From contig NW_019028986.1 in the NCBI RefSeq assembly GCF_002105155.1, forward strand, positions 124,001 to 188,000: DNA of 64,000 nt, given 5' to 3'. The translations under genes were made by a program, and so were the position numbers. Source of the DNA: Lobosporangium transversale (Eukaryota; Mortierellomycota; Mortierellomycetes; Mortierellales; Mortierellaceae). A model generated the notes under the pieces. The model had not been told where the DNA came from. It did no database searches and was given only the letters and a program-made list of their open reading frames with translations. Positions 1 to 10,679 of the stretch are shown piece by piece; position 1 is the stretch's first letter; each line of letters opens with the position of its first letter.

Positions 1-559
1 TAGTTAATAGACATAGACAACTATAGAAAAAAAAAAAAAAAAAAAAAAAAAAGAATCCTTACCTTTAAAGACAATATCCTTTGCTTTGTTGTTGTACTGA
101 ATCATTTCACGCTCATACTCCTTTGCTTTTAACGAAAGTTCTACATGCAAAGTTGATGCATGCAATTGTTCAGCAGAAGAACACGATAGAATACAAAATA
201 ACATAAAGGCAAAAAAAGAGTTGGGTGCATTTACAGCATGTATGTATACCTTTTGCTTTGGCACCATCCCCCAATCTATAGGCAATTTGTGATTGCTGAA
301 TGAATTCTTGACGTTTTACAGCGCTCTTTCTTGCCAGCTAACCTCAATGAAGCAACAAGAAACCGATAAGAAAAACAAAAAAAAAAAAAAAAAAAAAAAA
401 AGGTGTTTATGAAGCCGGGTTGAGATGATATGCTCAATAAAGCCTTATACATGCATATCTCCGAATTGTACAACAATAACACTGCTACAGCTGCCACCGT
501 ACTGCTCGATAATGCTCATGGTCCTGTGTTGCTGACTCGGAACTGAGAGTGGATCCCAT
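1..559 (-). CDS. DUF1771-Smr family protein, copy 1 (3' end cut by window edge)
   Basis: Leftmost member of a minus-strand tandem array of Smr-domain genes; its Smr exon lies beyond base 1. Exon 1 starts at the ATG ending at 559 and encodes a short helix (MGSTLSSESATQDHEHYR). Exon 2 (about 340-253) ends in AYRLGDGAKAKG before a GTATAC donor. Exon 3 (about 150-65) encodes the DUF1771 helix with the core EYEREMIQYNN and ends in a GTAAGG donor. The same three exons precede the Smr exon in every neighbouring copy, which is why the partial sequence can be assigned. DUF1771 is a helical extension normally found next to Smr (small MutS-related) nuclease domains; RNA cleavage or binding is the family expectation, not shown here. 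Intron 3 starts with a 25-base poly(A) on the plus strand. The exact 5' splice site of intron 1 is uncertain. Confidence 0.6.
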
Positions 560-762
560 AGTATGAAAGAAAGAATAAGGACAAATAAAAGATACAATAA
601 AATAACGAGCTCAACAACATGAGAATATAAAGTATGTGTGAATGTATGAATGTATGAATGTATGAATGTATGGGTATGTGAGATGAATGACAAAAGACGA
701 ACAAATGTAGAAGAATGAATCAATGCTTTATTTCGCCTTGTTGTGTAACAATATGAAGATAA

Positions 763-1608
763 TTAATAGTCTAACACCAAACAAAGAAGAGCGCGATTAT
801 TCCAAACACAAGAACAAGGCTGCTGTAATGACCTGACGAAGATACAGCCATCATTCGACGGGTCGAATGAAGCCTCAACTTCGAACTCTTTTAACAGCTC
901 CATGACTGCCGGCTTGATCTTGGGAATGCCACCCAAAGAATGTTTTCCTCTGCCTACAATTATTTTCAGCTTCTTCTCCTTGTCCTCGATAAACCCTATC
1001 ATTCGCTCTTGCGTATAATATTCAGCTTCATCAACCCTGAGACCATGTAAATCCATCTTGTCTAGTGGCAAATGAGCATTGTTGGCTACGGAAAACATGA
1101 ATATAAAAAATTAATATGTGAGTTTTATCTGAAGGAAAAAACAAAAAAAATATATATATATATATAATATTTACCTTTATATATTTTTTTCGCTGCTTCG
1201 CAATTGTACTGTACATATCCATTAGGTGCCTATGCCCCTGTGCTATTATAGAAAATTCTGATACATAAAAACATTTTGATCAAGAAGGATCATCAATTGT
1301 CCAGTAGAAAAATAAATATAAAAAAGCAAAAAGGATGGGCGAACATGTAATACACGTGTACCATCCGCTTCAGCACCGCCTTTTTCTGATAGCTTGATGA
1401 ACTTTTGCTCTTCGAAACAACACTTTTTTGCCAACTATTTCCAACAAGGCGACAAGATACCATTAAAATTAAAAAAAAAAATTGGAACTGCTCCGAGATA
1501 TACACATTGGACAAAGTCTTATATATCTCCCTGTATTATAATACAATAATATCTCTTCAATTGGCCACCTACCTCCCGAAGTTCTTGAACTTCTGGTCCG
1601 TAATCCAT
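763..1608 (-). CDS. DUF1771-Smr family protein, copy 2
   Basis: Complete four-exon member of the array. Exon 1 starts at 1608 (MDYGPEVQELREVGGQ). Exon 2 lies near 1435-1362 (EEQKFIKLSEKGGAEADG). Exon 3 lies near 1260-1175 and carries the DUF1771 helix (MDMYSTIAKQRKKY). Exon 4, from about 1090 to 763, is the Smr domain. It keeps the DLHGLRV motif (first residue M instead of L in LDxH), the glycine loop VGRGKHS, the helix PKIKPAVMELLKEFEV and the closing NDGCIFV. Unlike its neighbours it has no Ser-rich tail and ends about 17 residues after the domain in a short hydrophobic stretch (ALLCLVLDY). The family includes eukaryotic DUF1771-Smr proteins such as yeast YPL199C and the no-go-decay nuclease Cue2. 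Activity here is inferred only. Confidence 0.72.
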
Positions 1609-1799
1609 TGTATGAACAAAAGTAAAAAAGAAAAGAGAGAGAGAGAGGAAGGGTTCAACAGTAACAGAACAAAGTAGGAATACATGCGTGCAAATGAATG
1701 TGCGTGGAGATGAATGATAAAAAAAAAGGGGTAAAGTGAACGTTATTATATAAGAATGAGGAAAGCAATGCACCGAAGCCTTTTTTACTTCGCCAATTT

Positions 1800-2298
1800 T
1801 TTTAAAGACACATCTGCTGTGCTCCCACCCTACGAATGGATGAAAAAGAAAATAAACTCCAGCCCCTGGAATAAAAAGTTTAGCTAAGCGTGAACATGCT
1901 CCGTCGTCTGGAGGCGGGTAGGTGTTCCAGCGTTGGCATGAGGACAATGGCCGGGCTGAAGACGAATATGAATTCCCATCCTCCAGTGCTATTAAGGGAA
2001 GCTCCGCAATTGAAATTGTTGTTTAATAAAATAAAATTACACAAAATAAAACAAAAACATAAGGCAAAAGGGGGCGGGGATGATACGCGTACCTTTCGCT
2101 CTTACTTTATTGCCCGAAACATGGGCGAGTTTTGGCCATTAGATGAACTCTTGACATTCTGCATTCCTCGTACTTGCCAGCCATTTCCCCAACAGGGCTA
2201 CAGAGATTATGCTTTAACAATACTCCTTGGATTAACGCCCTACTCCGAAAATATTGATAGGATCGAGTAGCTGACGCGTAACTTTGAATGCAATCCAT
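1800..2298 (-). pseudogene. DUF1771-Smr pseudogene, copy 3
   Basis: A broken array member. Exon 1 starts at the ATG ending at 2298 and matches the other first exons only with indels. Exon 2 (about 2190-2090) aligns with copies 4 and 6 through EFI and KLA....SGNKVRAKG, but the first of the two conserved Gln codons after EFI is TAA, an in-frame stop. The rest of DUF1771 and the whole Smr exon are missing. About 30 bases after a short AT-rich stretch the sequence jumps to the juxtamembrane and tail module (PPPDDGACSRLAKLF, then a hydrophobic segment), as in copy 5. No stop follows this tail; the frame stays open into exon 1 of copy 2. One internal deletion plus one nonsense change is the simplest reading. 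Confidence 0.62.
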
Positions 2299-2444
2299 TG
2301 TAGAAGGAATGTAAATGAGAACGGGAAAGCAGGTGTGTGGGTGTGTTTGAGTGTATGAAGATGATAAAAACCATCAATGTTTTTTCGAACTAAAGCATTT
2401 TATATTTTGCTTTGTGGAAATATGGAAATATGAAACCTTAATTT

Positions 2445-4762
2445 TTATTGTCTGAAAATACATTGGATATAGCCTTTTATGTCACCAGGAGCTATGCTGT
2501 AATAACTATAATAACATTGCTTCAGAACTGCTAGATTAGTTTCGAGGTCCCTGATAGCCATCTTGGTCGCCTTCATAATCACTGGCAGCGATATTTCAAA
2601 GTCTTTGATAACCGTCTTTATCGCCTTCATAATCACTTGCAGCAATATTTCAGAGTCCTCGATACCCGCCTTGGCCGCCCCCCTGTCTTTAACAGCCATC
2701 TTGATCACCTCCATAATTACTTGCAGCAACATTTCATAGACTCTGATAGCCATCTTGGTCACCTCCATAATTATTGGTAGCAATATTTCAAGGGCCTTGA
2801 TAGCCATCTTGGCCGCCTCCACAATCACTTGCAACAATATCTCAAGGGTTTTGATAACCGCCTTGGTCATTACTTGCAGCAATGTTTCAAGGACCTTGAA
2901 AGCCAGCTCGGTCATTACTTGGCGTAATATTCCAAGCTCTTTGATAGCCAACTTGGTCGCCTCTATAATTACTTGCAGCAACATTTCATAGACTCTGATA
3001 GCCATCTTGATCGCCTCTATAATTACTGGCAGCAATATTTTAAAGGTCCTGATAGCCAACTTGGTCACCTCCACAATTACTTGCAACAATATCTCAAGGG
3101 TTCTGATAGCCACCTTGGTCATTACTTGCCGCAATATCCCAAGCTCTTTGATAGCCAACTTGGTCGCCTCCATACTTACTTGCCGCAATATTTCAAGAGC
3201 CTTGATAGTCATCTTGGGCATTACCTGCCGTAATATTTCAAAGTCTTTGATAGCCAACTTGGTCGCTTCCACAATTACTTGCCGTAGTATCTCAAGGGTT
3301 TTGATAGCCATCTTGATCGCCTCCACAGTTACTTGCAGCAATATCTCAAGGATCTTAATAGCCATCTTGGTCGCTTCCACAATTACTTGCAACAATATTT
3401 CAAAGACTTTGATAGCCACCTTGGTCGCCTCCATAATTGCTTGCCGAAATCCAGTTGCCAAAGGTCCATCTGAATCCTTGCTCAACCAATAAAGGAAAAA
3501 CAAAAAGATTGTGGCTGTAAGACTAAAACAAATAAAGTCTGTAAAACGGTCATATAAACGAGAACATGCTCCACTCTCTGGAGACGGGTGGTTGTTCCAA
3601 AGCCGGGGATTGTCCAAAATCTGGCGGTGGTCAGAAGACGAATGTGAATATTGGCTTGTAAATGAATGGCGGTCTGTAGATGAATACCGGTCTGCAGACG
3701 AATACTGGCTAGAAGACAATGGCTTGATTGAAGGCAACGGCTGAGTTGTAGGCAATGGCTTGATTGAAGACAATGGCTGAGTTGTAGGCAACGGCTGAGT
3801 TGTAGGCAACGGCTTGATTGAAGACAATGGCTGAGTTGTAGACAACGGCTGGCTTGAAGGCAATGGCTGAGTTGCAGGCAATGGCTTGACTGAAGGCGTT
3901 GGCTTGAATGAAGGCGCTGGCTTGATTGAAGGCAATGGCTGGCTTGTAGACAACGGCTGGCTTGTACAGGAATGTTGCTTTGAAAGCAATTGCTGGACGA
4001 GGATACATCCATCATTCGGTTTATTGCGTGTAGCCTTGACATTGTACTTTTTCAATAGTTCATTGACTGCTGGCCTTAGCTTGGGAACACCATCCCATGA
4101 ATTTCTTCCTCTACCCACAATAATAATCAGCTTCTTCTCGTTGTCCTTGGTAAACGCTTTTATTCGGTCAGACACAACCTCCAGTGCTTCTTTAACCTTG
4201 AGGCCATGTAAATCCAACTCATTAGATGCCCTAAAAGTATTATTAACTATGGAAGGCATGAGAATTAGCTGATGGCAAGCCAAGAAGTGGACTAATAAAA
4301 AAAAAAAAAAAAAAAAAAAAAAAACTTTACCTTTGAAGACAATATCTCTTGCTTCCCTATTGTACTGAATCATTTGGCGCTCATGTTCCTCTGCCTTTGA
4401 CAAACACTCTATAGTTGAAATATATCGATTTGTTCAGAAGAAAATAAAATACAAATCAAAAGGGAAGGGAAGGGCTTAATTACACAATTAATTGTGTGTA
4501 CCTTTCGCTCTGACAACGTTACCCGCCCTGTAGGCGAGTTTTGATTGCTGGATGAATGCTTGACGTTGTACATCCCTTGTTAGTGCCAACTATTCCCCAA
4601 CAAGACAATAAAAAAAAAATATGAATAAACCCTTATGTTTCTCTGAACAATGCTATAATAATGCTGCTTCAATCGACGTCCTACCTTCCGAAGATGGTCA
4701 GGGTCTTGCTCTATCCAAAGATCGTTAGGGTCTTGACTAAGTGAGTCATAAGTGTAATTCAT
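2445..4762 (-). CDS. DUF1771-Smr protein with Pro/Ser repeats, membrane segment and amphipathic repeat tail, copy 4
   Basis: Largest array member. Exon 1 starts at 4762 (MNYTYDSLSQDPNDLW). Exon 2 is near 4595-4503 (QAFIQQSKLAYRAGNVVRAKG without its last residue). Exon 3 is near 4410-4330 with the DUF1771 core EEHERQMIQYNREA. Exon 4 runs from about 4258 to 2445 without interruption. Its order is: Smr domain with LDLHGLKVKEA, VGRGRNS and NDGCILV; about 13 short Pro/Ser units of the type QPLPSIKPLSS; a Ser/Tyr-rich linker; the juxtamembrane motif SGACSRL; a strong transmembrane segment (ICFSLTATIFLFFLYWL); then about 17 head-to-tail units of 15 or 18 residues with consensus VIVEATKMAIKxLEILLQ. 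The repeat units are cationic amphipathic helices, so a membrane-surface, lipid-binding or multimerising role is a reasonable guess. The intron before exon 4 has a 28-base poly(A) on the plus strand. Confidence 0.7.
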
Positions 4763-5032
4763 TATAAGAAAAAATAAGAACCAATCAAAAAAAGTAAAAG
4801 CAAATAAAGCAAGTGTGAATGTATATGAATGGGTAAGGAGATGAATGACAAAAAAAAAAAAAAGACGAGTGAATGTAAAAGAATGAAGAAGCAATGCTTC
4901 TGAATAAACGAAATTAACAAAGGAATTTTTTTTTATTTTTTATTGTCCTTGGTTTGTGAATAAAAAATAACAAAGTTCTAACACAGCAATTCTTCTAGTA
5001 GCAACAAAGGTCCACACCAAAGTAAGCTCACT

Positions 5033-5702
5033 TTACGAACGGAAGAAAGCGAAATATACCGCGGCTCCGAAAAGTAAAAGTTTGGATAATCGAGACCAGG
5101 ATCCGTCGTCTGGAGGCGGGCGGCTGTCCCAAGTCTGGCGGTTGTCCCAAGTCTGGCGGTTGTCCCAAGTCTGGCTTGATGACGAATATAAATACTGACC
5201 TGCAGATGAATAGCGCCCTGTAGGCGAATACCGGTTTGCAGACGAATACTGGTTTGAAGACGACGGCCGGCTTGAAGACGAATATGGATACTGGTTTGTA
5301 GATGAATATGGGTGGTGACTTGTAGATGAATATGGATGCTGGCTTGTGGATGGATAGCGGCCAGTGGATGAACACTGGCCATCGCACGAATACTGGCTTG
5401 TGGGCAAACAGCGGTTTGCAGACGAAGATTGGCTTGGAGCCAATTGCTCGATGGAGATCCGTCCATTATTCAACTTGTCAAGTGTAGCCTTGACATTGAA
5501 CTCTTTCAGTAGTTCAATGATTGCTGGCTTGAGCTTGGGAACACCATTCGGAGAATTTTTTCCTTGACCCACGATGATGATCAGATCCTTCTCCTTGTTT
5601 TTGATAAACTTCTTTATTCGATCACGCGCAATCTCCTCAGCTTCTTTAACCAAGAGACCGTGTAAATCTATTTCATTAGGTGCACTGGAAGCATTCTTGG
5701 CT

Positions 5703-5733
<31 letters not shown>

Positions 5734-6263
5734 TTAGTCTCAGTTTAACCTAATGCCAAGCCAAGAGAAGTGGATGACCTTAAAAACATCCTCACCTTTA
5801 AACACAATGTCCCTTGCTTTGTTATTGTGCTGGATCATTTCGCGCTTATACTCCTTTGCTTTTAGTAGAAATGCTACATTTGAAATTGATGCATTCATGG
5901 CAGGGGTGTTTTGGTCAACTATTCAAAATAAAGTAAAAGAGATACACTTGTATATCATATATAAATGTGTACCTCTCTCTCTGTCCACATCACCCGATAA
6001 AGAGGCAAGTTTTGATTGCTTCATGAATTCTTGATGCTGCGTCTTACTCACTCTTGCCAACTATTTCCCAACAAGACAGCAAGAGGCCAATAAGAAAAAA
6101 GAAAAAAGAAAAAAGAAAAATGTGAATCTGCTTTGAGATACACATACTGAACAAAGCCCTATATGTCTCTTTGAAATATAATATAATAAGACTCCCTCAA
6201 TTGACGCCCTACATTCCGAAACCGCTCATGATCCTGGTCTTGAGTAACTGACTCGTAATCCAT
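5033..6263 (-). CDS. DUF1771-Smr family protein with Ser/Tyr-rich tail and C-terminal anchor, copy 5
   Basis: Four-exon member. Exon 1 starts at 6263 (MDYESVTQDQDHERFRNVGR). Exon 2 is near 6060-5975 (QEFMKQSKLASLSGDVDRERG). Exon 3 is near 5875-5795 (DUF1771 core EYKREMIQHNN) before a GTGAGG donor. Exon 4 runs from about 5700 to 5033 and carries Smr with IDLHGLLVKEA, VGQGKNS and NNGRISI; the Gly-Arg-Gly of its sisters is Gly-Gln-Gly here. It is followed by about 100 residues rich in Ser, Tyr and Thr (units like SSTSxYPYSS), three copies of QTWDNR/S, the shared motif PPPDDGSWSRL and a last hydrophobic segment (LLLFGAAVYFAFF) three residues from the stop. That layout fits a tail-anchored membrane protein with the nuclease-like domain facing the cytosol (inference). 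A 30-base poly(A) lies in the intron before exon 4. Confidence 0.72.
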
Positions 6264-6487
6264 TGTATGATAAAAAAGAATTCAATGGTGAAATAATAAA
6301 GCAAGCATGCGTAGCCGTATATGCGTGGGAGGAGAGATGAATGACAAAATAAAAAATAAAAAAATAAAAAATAAAAAATAAAAAAAAGAAAGATAAAACA
6401 ATAATGCATTTATGCATTTTATGCATTTTATGCTTTGTTTTTTTCTTTTATTTCAGCTTTGCCACACCAATGTTTGTCACCTGTCCT

Positions 6488-7892
6488 CTAACGGAGGAGG
6501 AAATAAAGCAAAGTACCGATAAACAAAACTAAACTGGTTACAATAGCACAAACTGATGCCCTGTTGCCATCTGAACATGAGCGACTGTTCCAAGTCTGGT
6601 GGTTGTCCGAAGCTCGGTTTGAAGACGAATAATACTGGCTTGTAGACGAATACTGCGCTATTGGATACTGTCTCGAAGACGATAGGCGACTTGAAGTCAA
6701 TAACGGACCTGTAGACGAATATTGCCCTGTAGACGAATATTGCCCTGTAGACCAATACTGGCTTGAAGACGATTGCTGATATGAGGGCAATGGTATTGTA
6801 AACGAAGATGAACATCGCCCTTCATACGAATACTGGTTTGTAGATGAATCCTGGCTGGTAGATGAATCCTGGCTTGTAAATAGATATTGATTTGAAGATG
6901 ATTGTCGATTTGAAGACATTGCCGAGCTTGTAGACGAACTCTGATTTGAAGGTAAACGCGAGCTTGAAGACGAAGGCTGAGCTGAAGGCACAAGTTGCTT
7001 TGAAGACGAAGGCTGATTTGAAGGCAAAAGCTGGACCAAAGGTAAACGCTCATTTTCAGGTAAACGCTCATTTTCAGGTAAACGCTCGATGAGGATACAT
7101 CCATCATTCTGCTTATTGAGCGTAGCCTTGACATCGTATCTTTCTAATAACCTAATGATTGCTGGTTTGATCTTAGCGACACCATCCGCTGAGTTTTTTC
7201 CTTTACCCACAATGATGGTCATCTTTTTCTGGTCATCCTTGATAAACTTCTGTATTCGGTCAGACACAACCTCTTCTGCTTCTTTAACCGTGAGACCATG
7301 TAAATCCAGCCTTTTTGACGCCCTAGAGGAATTATTGGCTAAGGAGAACATGGATAAAATAATGAAAATCACATTTACTCAATATTAAAGGTTTATCTGA
7401 TGTCGTTTGGAGGAAAAAAAAAATACCTTTAAATACAATGTCTTTTGCCATGGTATCGTATGTTTCCGCCTCGCGTTGAAGCTGCTTTGCTATTAGCGAA
7501 AGCTCTGCATTTGAAAGACGTTTTGGTCAATTGTCCACCAGAAAAATGTAATAAAATAAAAAGAGTAAACGCATACACAAATCAAATGTGCACCTTTTGC
7601 TCTGGCTTTATTGCCCGACTTATAGGCGATTTGTGCTTGCTGACTGATTTCATGACGTTTGGTATGCTTATTTTTTGCCAACTATCCCCAGCAAGGCAGT
7701 AAGATACCAATAAAAGAAAAAAAAAAAAAAAAAAAGAAAACTGCTTTGAGATTCACACATTAAAAAAAAAAAAAAAAAAAAAAAAATCTTGTATGTCTTC
7801 TTGAACTATGCTTGTTTGTGATATTGCTGCTTTAATTGACGTCCTACTTTTCGATAATCTTCATGACTTTGATCCGGTCGCTTGCGTACCAT
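6488..7892 (-). CDS. DUF1771-Smr family protein with Ser/Gln-rich tail and C-terminal anchor, copy 6
   Basis: Array member furthest upstream. Exon 1 starts at 7892 (MVRKRPDQSHEDYRKVGRQL). Exon 2 ends at 7594 (AQIAYKSGNKARAKG, GTGCAC donor). Exon 3 ends at 7427 and contains the DUF1771 core (REAETYDTMAKDIVFK). Exon 4, from about 7350 to 6488, holds Smr with LDLHGLTVKEA, VGKGKNS and NDGCILI. Two to three copies of RLPENE follow, then about 150 residues dominated by Ser, Gln and Tyr with repeats such as SSTGQY and SSTSQD. The protein ends in a predicted transmembrane segment (AIVTSLVLFIGTLLYFLL). Best preserved copy of the family. The tail repeats differ from those of copies 4 and 5, so tails have diverged much faster than the domains. 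Confidence 0.74.
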
Positions 7893-9341
7893 TGTGCGAA
7901 AGAGCAAAAAAAAAAAAAAAAGGGAAACAATAATAATGTACTCGATAATAAAAGGATCAAAAAGAAAGCAAATATGCGTGTATGAACGTGTGGGCGTGAG
8001 AGTTCGTGAGGATGTGTGGGAGTGCGTGAATATGCGAACGTGTATTTAAATAAAGGTCCAAAAAAGAAAACAAAAGAGGCAAAACCACCGAAAAGTAAAG
8101 GACATGTATATTTATGTGCATTGTAGATTTCTTCCACACAGCAGCTATTCCATCAATTAAAGGATCTGCATCAGGAGCCCTTTCCTATATAAATAAAATG
8201 AGACTATTTGACTCTTCGACTTTACTTCCTGTCACCAAATTTGAAGCAAGAGAAAAGTGGAGGGCTGTGTCGATCGCAATATCAAGCAACAACCTTCTTC
8301 CCACCTTTAAAGAAGAATATGGACCAACTTTTGGCTATGCTCTGTCTTCTCTTCCGTCGGGCTCCTCGAAACATTTTTCAAACGCTACAGGAGGAAATGC
8401 TTGAGCACAAAGGTCACAATGGTTTGTTTAGACCAGCTGTTTGTTTTTTGCGTTGTACAGTTCCCTTAGTAATAAAAAGCATTGGTTATCAGCGAATCAC
8501 TTTAGGACACCAAATCTTCTATTTTTTGATTGCAACGACCCTGATTTTACCCCGCCCCTTCCCCCAATTTTAAGAGTATAGAAACGATGCGGATATTTTG
8601 GACGAACCTGTTTTATTCTTAGTTCACATTCAGTGTACATTGTCGATCTTGGTCAATCCATGCAACCGTCTGTAGTGCCTCTAGATAGATATCCATGCTG
8701 TGTGGTGCGCGAGTGCGAGGCTGAGGCCTAAACAATTCGATTTATGCGCAGGGGGGGCAGGATAGTTCCTTCACAGAGGTCACACGCATTCACGCATGCA
8801 TTTCAAATGAGTTAACTTTTAACATGCTAGCATGTTCAGTTTGGAAATAAGCTTTATCCAATAAGCTAATAAAATTATCCTATTGTGTGTATCCAAGCGT
8901 AATAACCGAATTGATTATCACAATTATCCAAACATCATGTCTTTATTAGCAACATAGATGACCGATTTGAGTAACCTGGCATACATATTATCCTATTCAT
9001 TAGCATTTCTTCTTTCTCCAGTAAAACTGTATTGTTGTAGGCCTATAAATTGATCTCTTTGTTGAGACACCTTGGAAAGAAGGTAAGTATTTGTAATGCC
9101 TTGTTGCCAATTTTGGAATCACTCGACGCTTCTTGGAAGGGAGCTTGTCTGTTTCCCTGCAATGATTAATATATCTATAACAAAAACCCTTAGGTAAGCA
9201 TAATTAGCAATAATATTCCGAGGTGTCGTTTAGTACAAGTTGTCTTCAGACTTAATCATTACCTCCAGGCACTCTTTGAATGTATGTGGACAGCCCTAGC
9301 CGCTTCAGCTACTGTACACATGTGTACTGTCCAGTAGTCAA
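7893..9341. other. Gene-poor spacer upstream of the Smr array
   Basis: About 1.4 kb with no supported gene. Two poly(A) runs are found near 7906 and 7760. Short open frames around 8114-8573 have no recognisable motif, no splice pattern and low-complexity composition. The promoter of Smr copy 6 should lie just right of 7892, but no convincing TATA box was seen. Confidence 0.5.
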
Positions 9342-9822
9342 TCAATCTTTGAGCAGCCCTTCTGTAATCTTGGAATATGTGGTAAGAGAATTACGTTTCC
9401 TTTTACGACACATTGGCTCCTCATGCTCGAGGTCAAAGTCATTTTCGTCTTGATCAAAAAGGAGCTCAGGTGCTAGTTTAAGCTCTCTTTCTAGTTCATC
9501 CTCGTCGAACTGAAGCTGCGAATAGATGCAGGTCATTTTAGGCCCTTTTCCTTTGTTACTGTTTCTATCAACAGGCCCGCCAATGAGATGAGTCAATGAC
9601 ACGGGTTTCAGCAGCAGGCACACAATCATGGCAGGTGTATCGAAGTCAAGCTCGTGGCCAGTATATATGGAGGGTGTCCAAGGGTTGTATGGATCTGCCC
9701 CTTCATCGCTCTCTTCCTCTGCAATCATCCGACGAGGACGAGACTGTGACAAGGAGGCTAGATTGTAAAAAACAAGAACAAAGGGGAAGTCTGAGGGTGT
9801 TTTTTGTCGAAAGTCTCCCATG
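9342..9822 (-). CDS. Uncharacterised acidic open frame next to an old LTR
   Basis: Open frame on the minus strand beginning inside the left relic LTR (MGDFRQKTPSDF) and running out of it into non-LTR sequence. It contains a run of acidic residues (EEESDEGADPYNPW), a basic cluster (RKRKRN) and no recognised domain. A GT donor-like site follows CLLLKP, so the second half may be intron-separated. It could be the exon of a host gene in which the element inserted, or chance. I do not recognise it. Confidence 0.25.
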
Positions 9823-9942
9823 TTGCTACGATGGTGCTGGCTATTTATACTCGTTGGCAGCGCCGTGAGAGCCAGTACTAATATAAGTAATGTATAATGT
9901 GTATACAGCAAGCAATGTGGGCAATATCTACCCTTTCCGTCA
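9764..9942 (-). repeat. Old LTR of a Ty3/Gypsy relic (left copy)
   Basis: Begins TG and ends CA. It aligns over its length with 11140-11349, sharing a start with AACAAGAACAAAGG, a middle segment GCTGGCTATTTATACT and TAATGTATAATGTGTATA. The two copies differ by many substitutions and by a roughly 25-base indel near the right end, so they are ancient. The TATTTATACTAG block also occurs in the young LTRs at 14819 and 19892, indicating related families. Exact ends are estimated from the alignment of the two copies. Confidence 0.6.
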
Positions 9943-9974
9943 AAAAAAATTGATGGATCAAATAAAATGGAGGG

Positions 9975-10007
<33 letters not shown>

Positions 10008-10679
10008 TGGCAAAGAGTGGGGATTAAAGAGTGAGAGAGAGAGTGAGAGAAAAATAGATTTGATCATGTCTGATTGGTCGATGCAATTGGCCTGCGGTTC
10101 ATGCAAGTCATGTGGATGAGAATACATGGGTGAATCGAAATGGCGAGTTGTTGTTCATTCGTGCCGCATTTTTTCCTCATTCCACCACACTTGTTTCTAC
10201 TCTCTTGCAAAACTAAGCTTCTTTTACAATGTTTCCACGCAAAGATTCTCTCCCAATGTCCGTGCAAAGGTCGCGTATTTTCTCGTGGTGTGTTGACACA
10301 GCAGCCAATGGTACCAATCTTACAAGGGTCTGCTGACAGTGGTAGTGAGTCTGTTGCTGGGGCTCTTGAAGCCACACTTTATCCTGGACCCCTAGTGATA
10401 ACGAGGAAGAAGATCGTGGGGAACCAGAGGAGCGAAATAAGAGGGTTTGTCGTCGTGAGTCGAGTCTGTCGATGGTAAAGGAGCGCTCCTTGTTGATAGC
10501 GAGCGAGTTCCGTGTGTTGCGGGCCCGGGAGATGAGTGTCGAGGAGCGAAGACAGGAGAGCGTCGTCGATTAACGGGAGATATGGCAGCTATTACAATAC
10601 TGGGATGATCGGCAACGGGATCAAAAGAAGAGGACCGGAGGGGAAATAAACAAATAAAGAAAAGAAAATAATTATAATG
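9943..10679. other. Spacer between left relic LTR and relic pol end
   Basis: Contains a 27-base poly(A) at about 9977-10004 and a GA-rich stretch. A plus-strand open stretch (about 10377-10572) encodes a Glu/Arg-rich, possibly helical segment (NEEEDRGEPEERNKR) that ends at a TAA. No ATG, splice pattern or homologue could be supported. It does not look like the normal 3' end of the Gypsy element, so either an insertion or a rearrangement separates the LTR from pol. Confidence 0.35.

Noticed and set aside
2500-3470. Regular repeats on the plus strand that could be mistaken for a CRISPR-like array
   Set aside because: The period is 45-54 bases with no constant repeat/variable spacer division, and the repeats are coding in one minus-strand frame (Smr copy 4).
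2755-3492. Long plus-strand frames across the Smr copy 4 repeats
   Set aside because: Shadows of the coding repeats on the minus strand; no start context or independent motif.
8114-8573. Two overlapping plus-strand frames left of the Gypsy relic
   Set aside because: No motif, no splice pattern, low-complexity neighbours.
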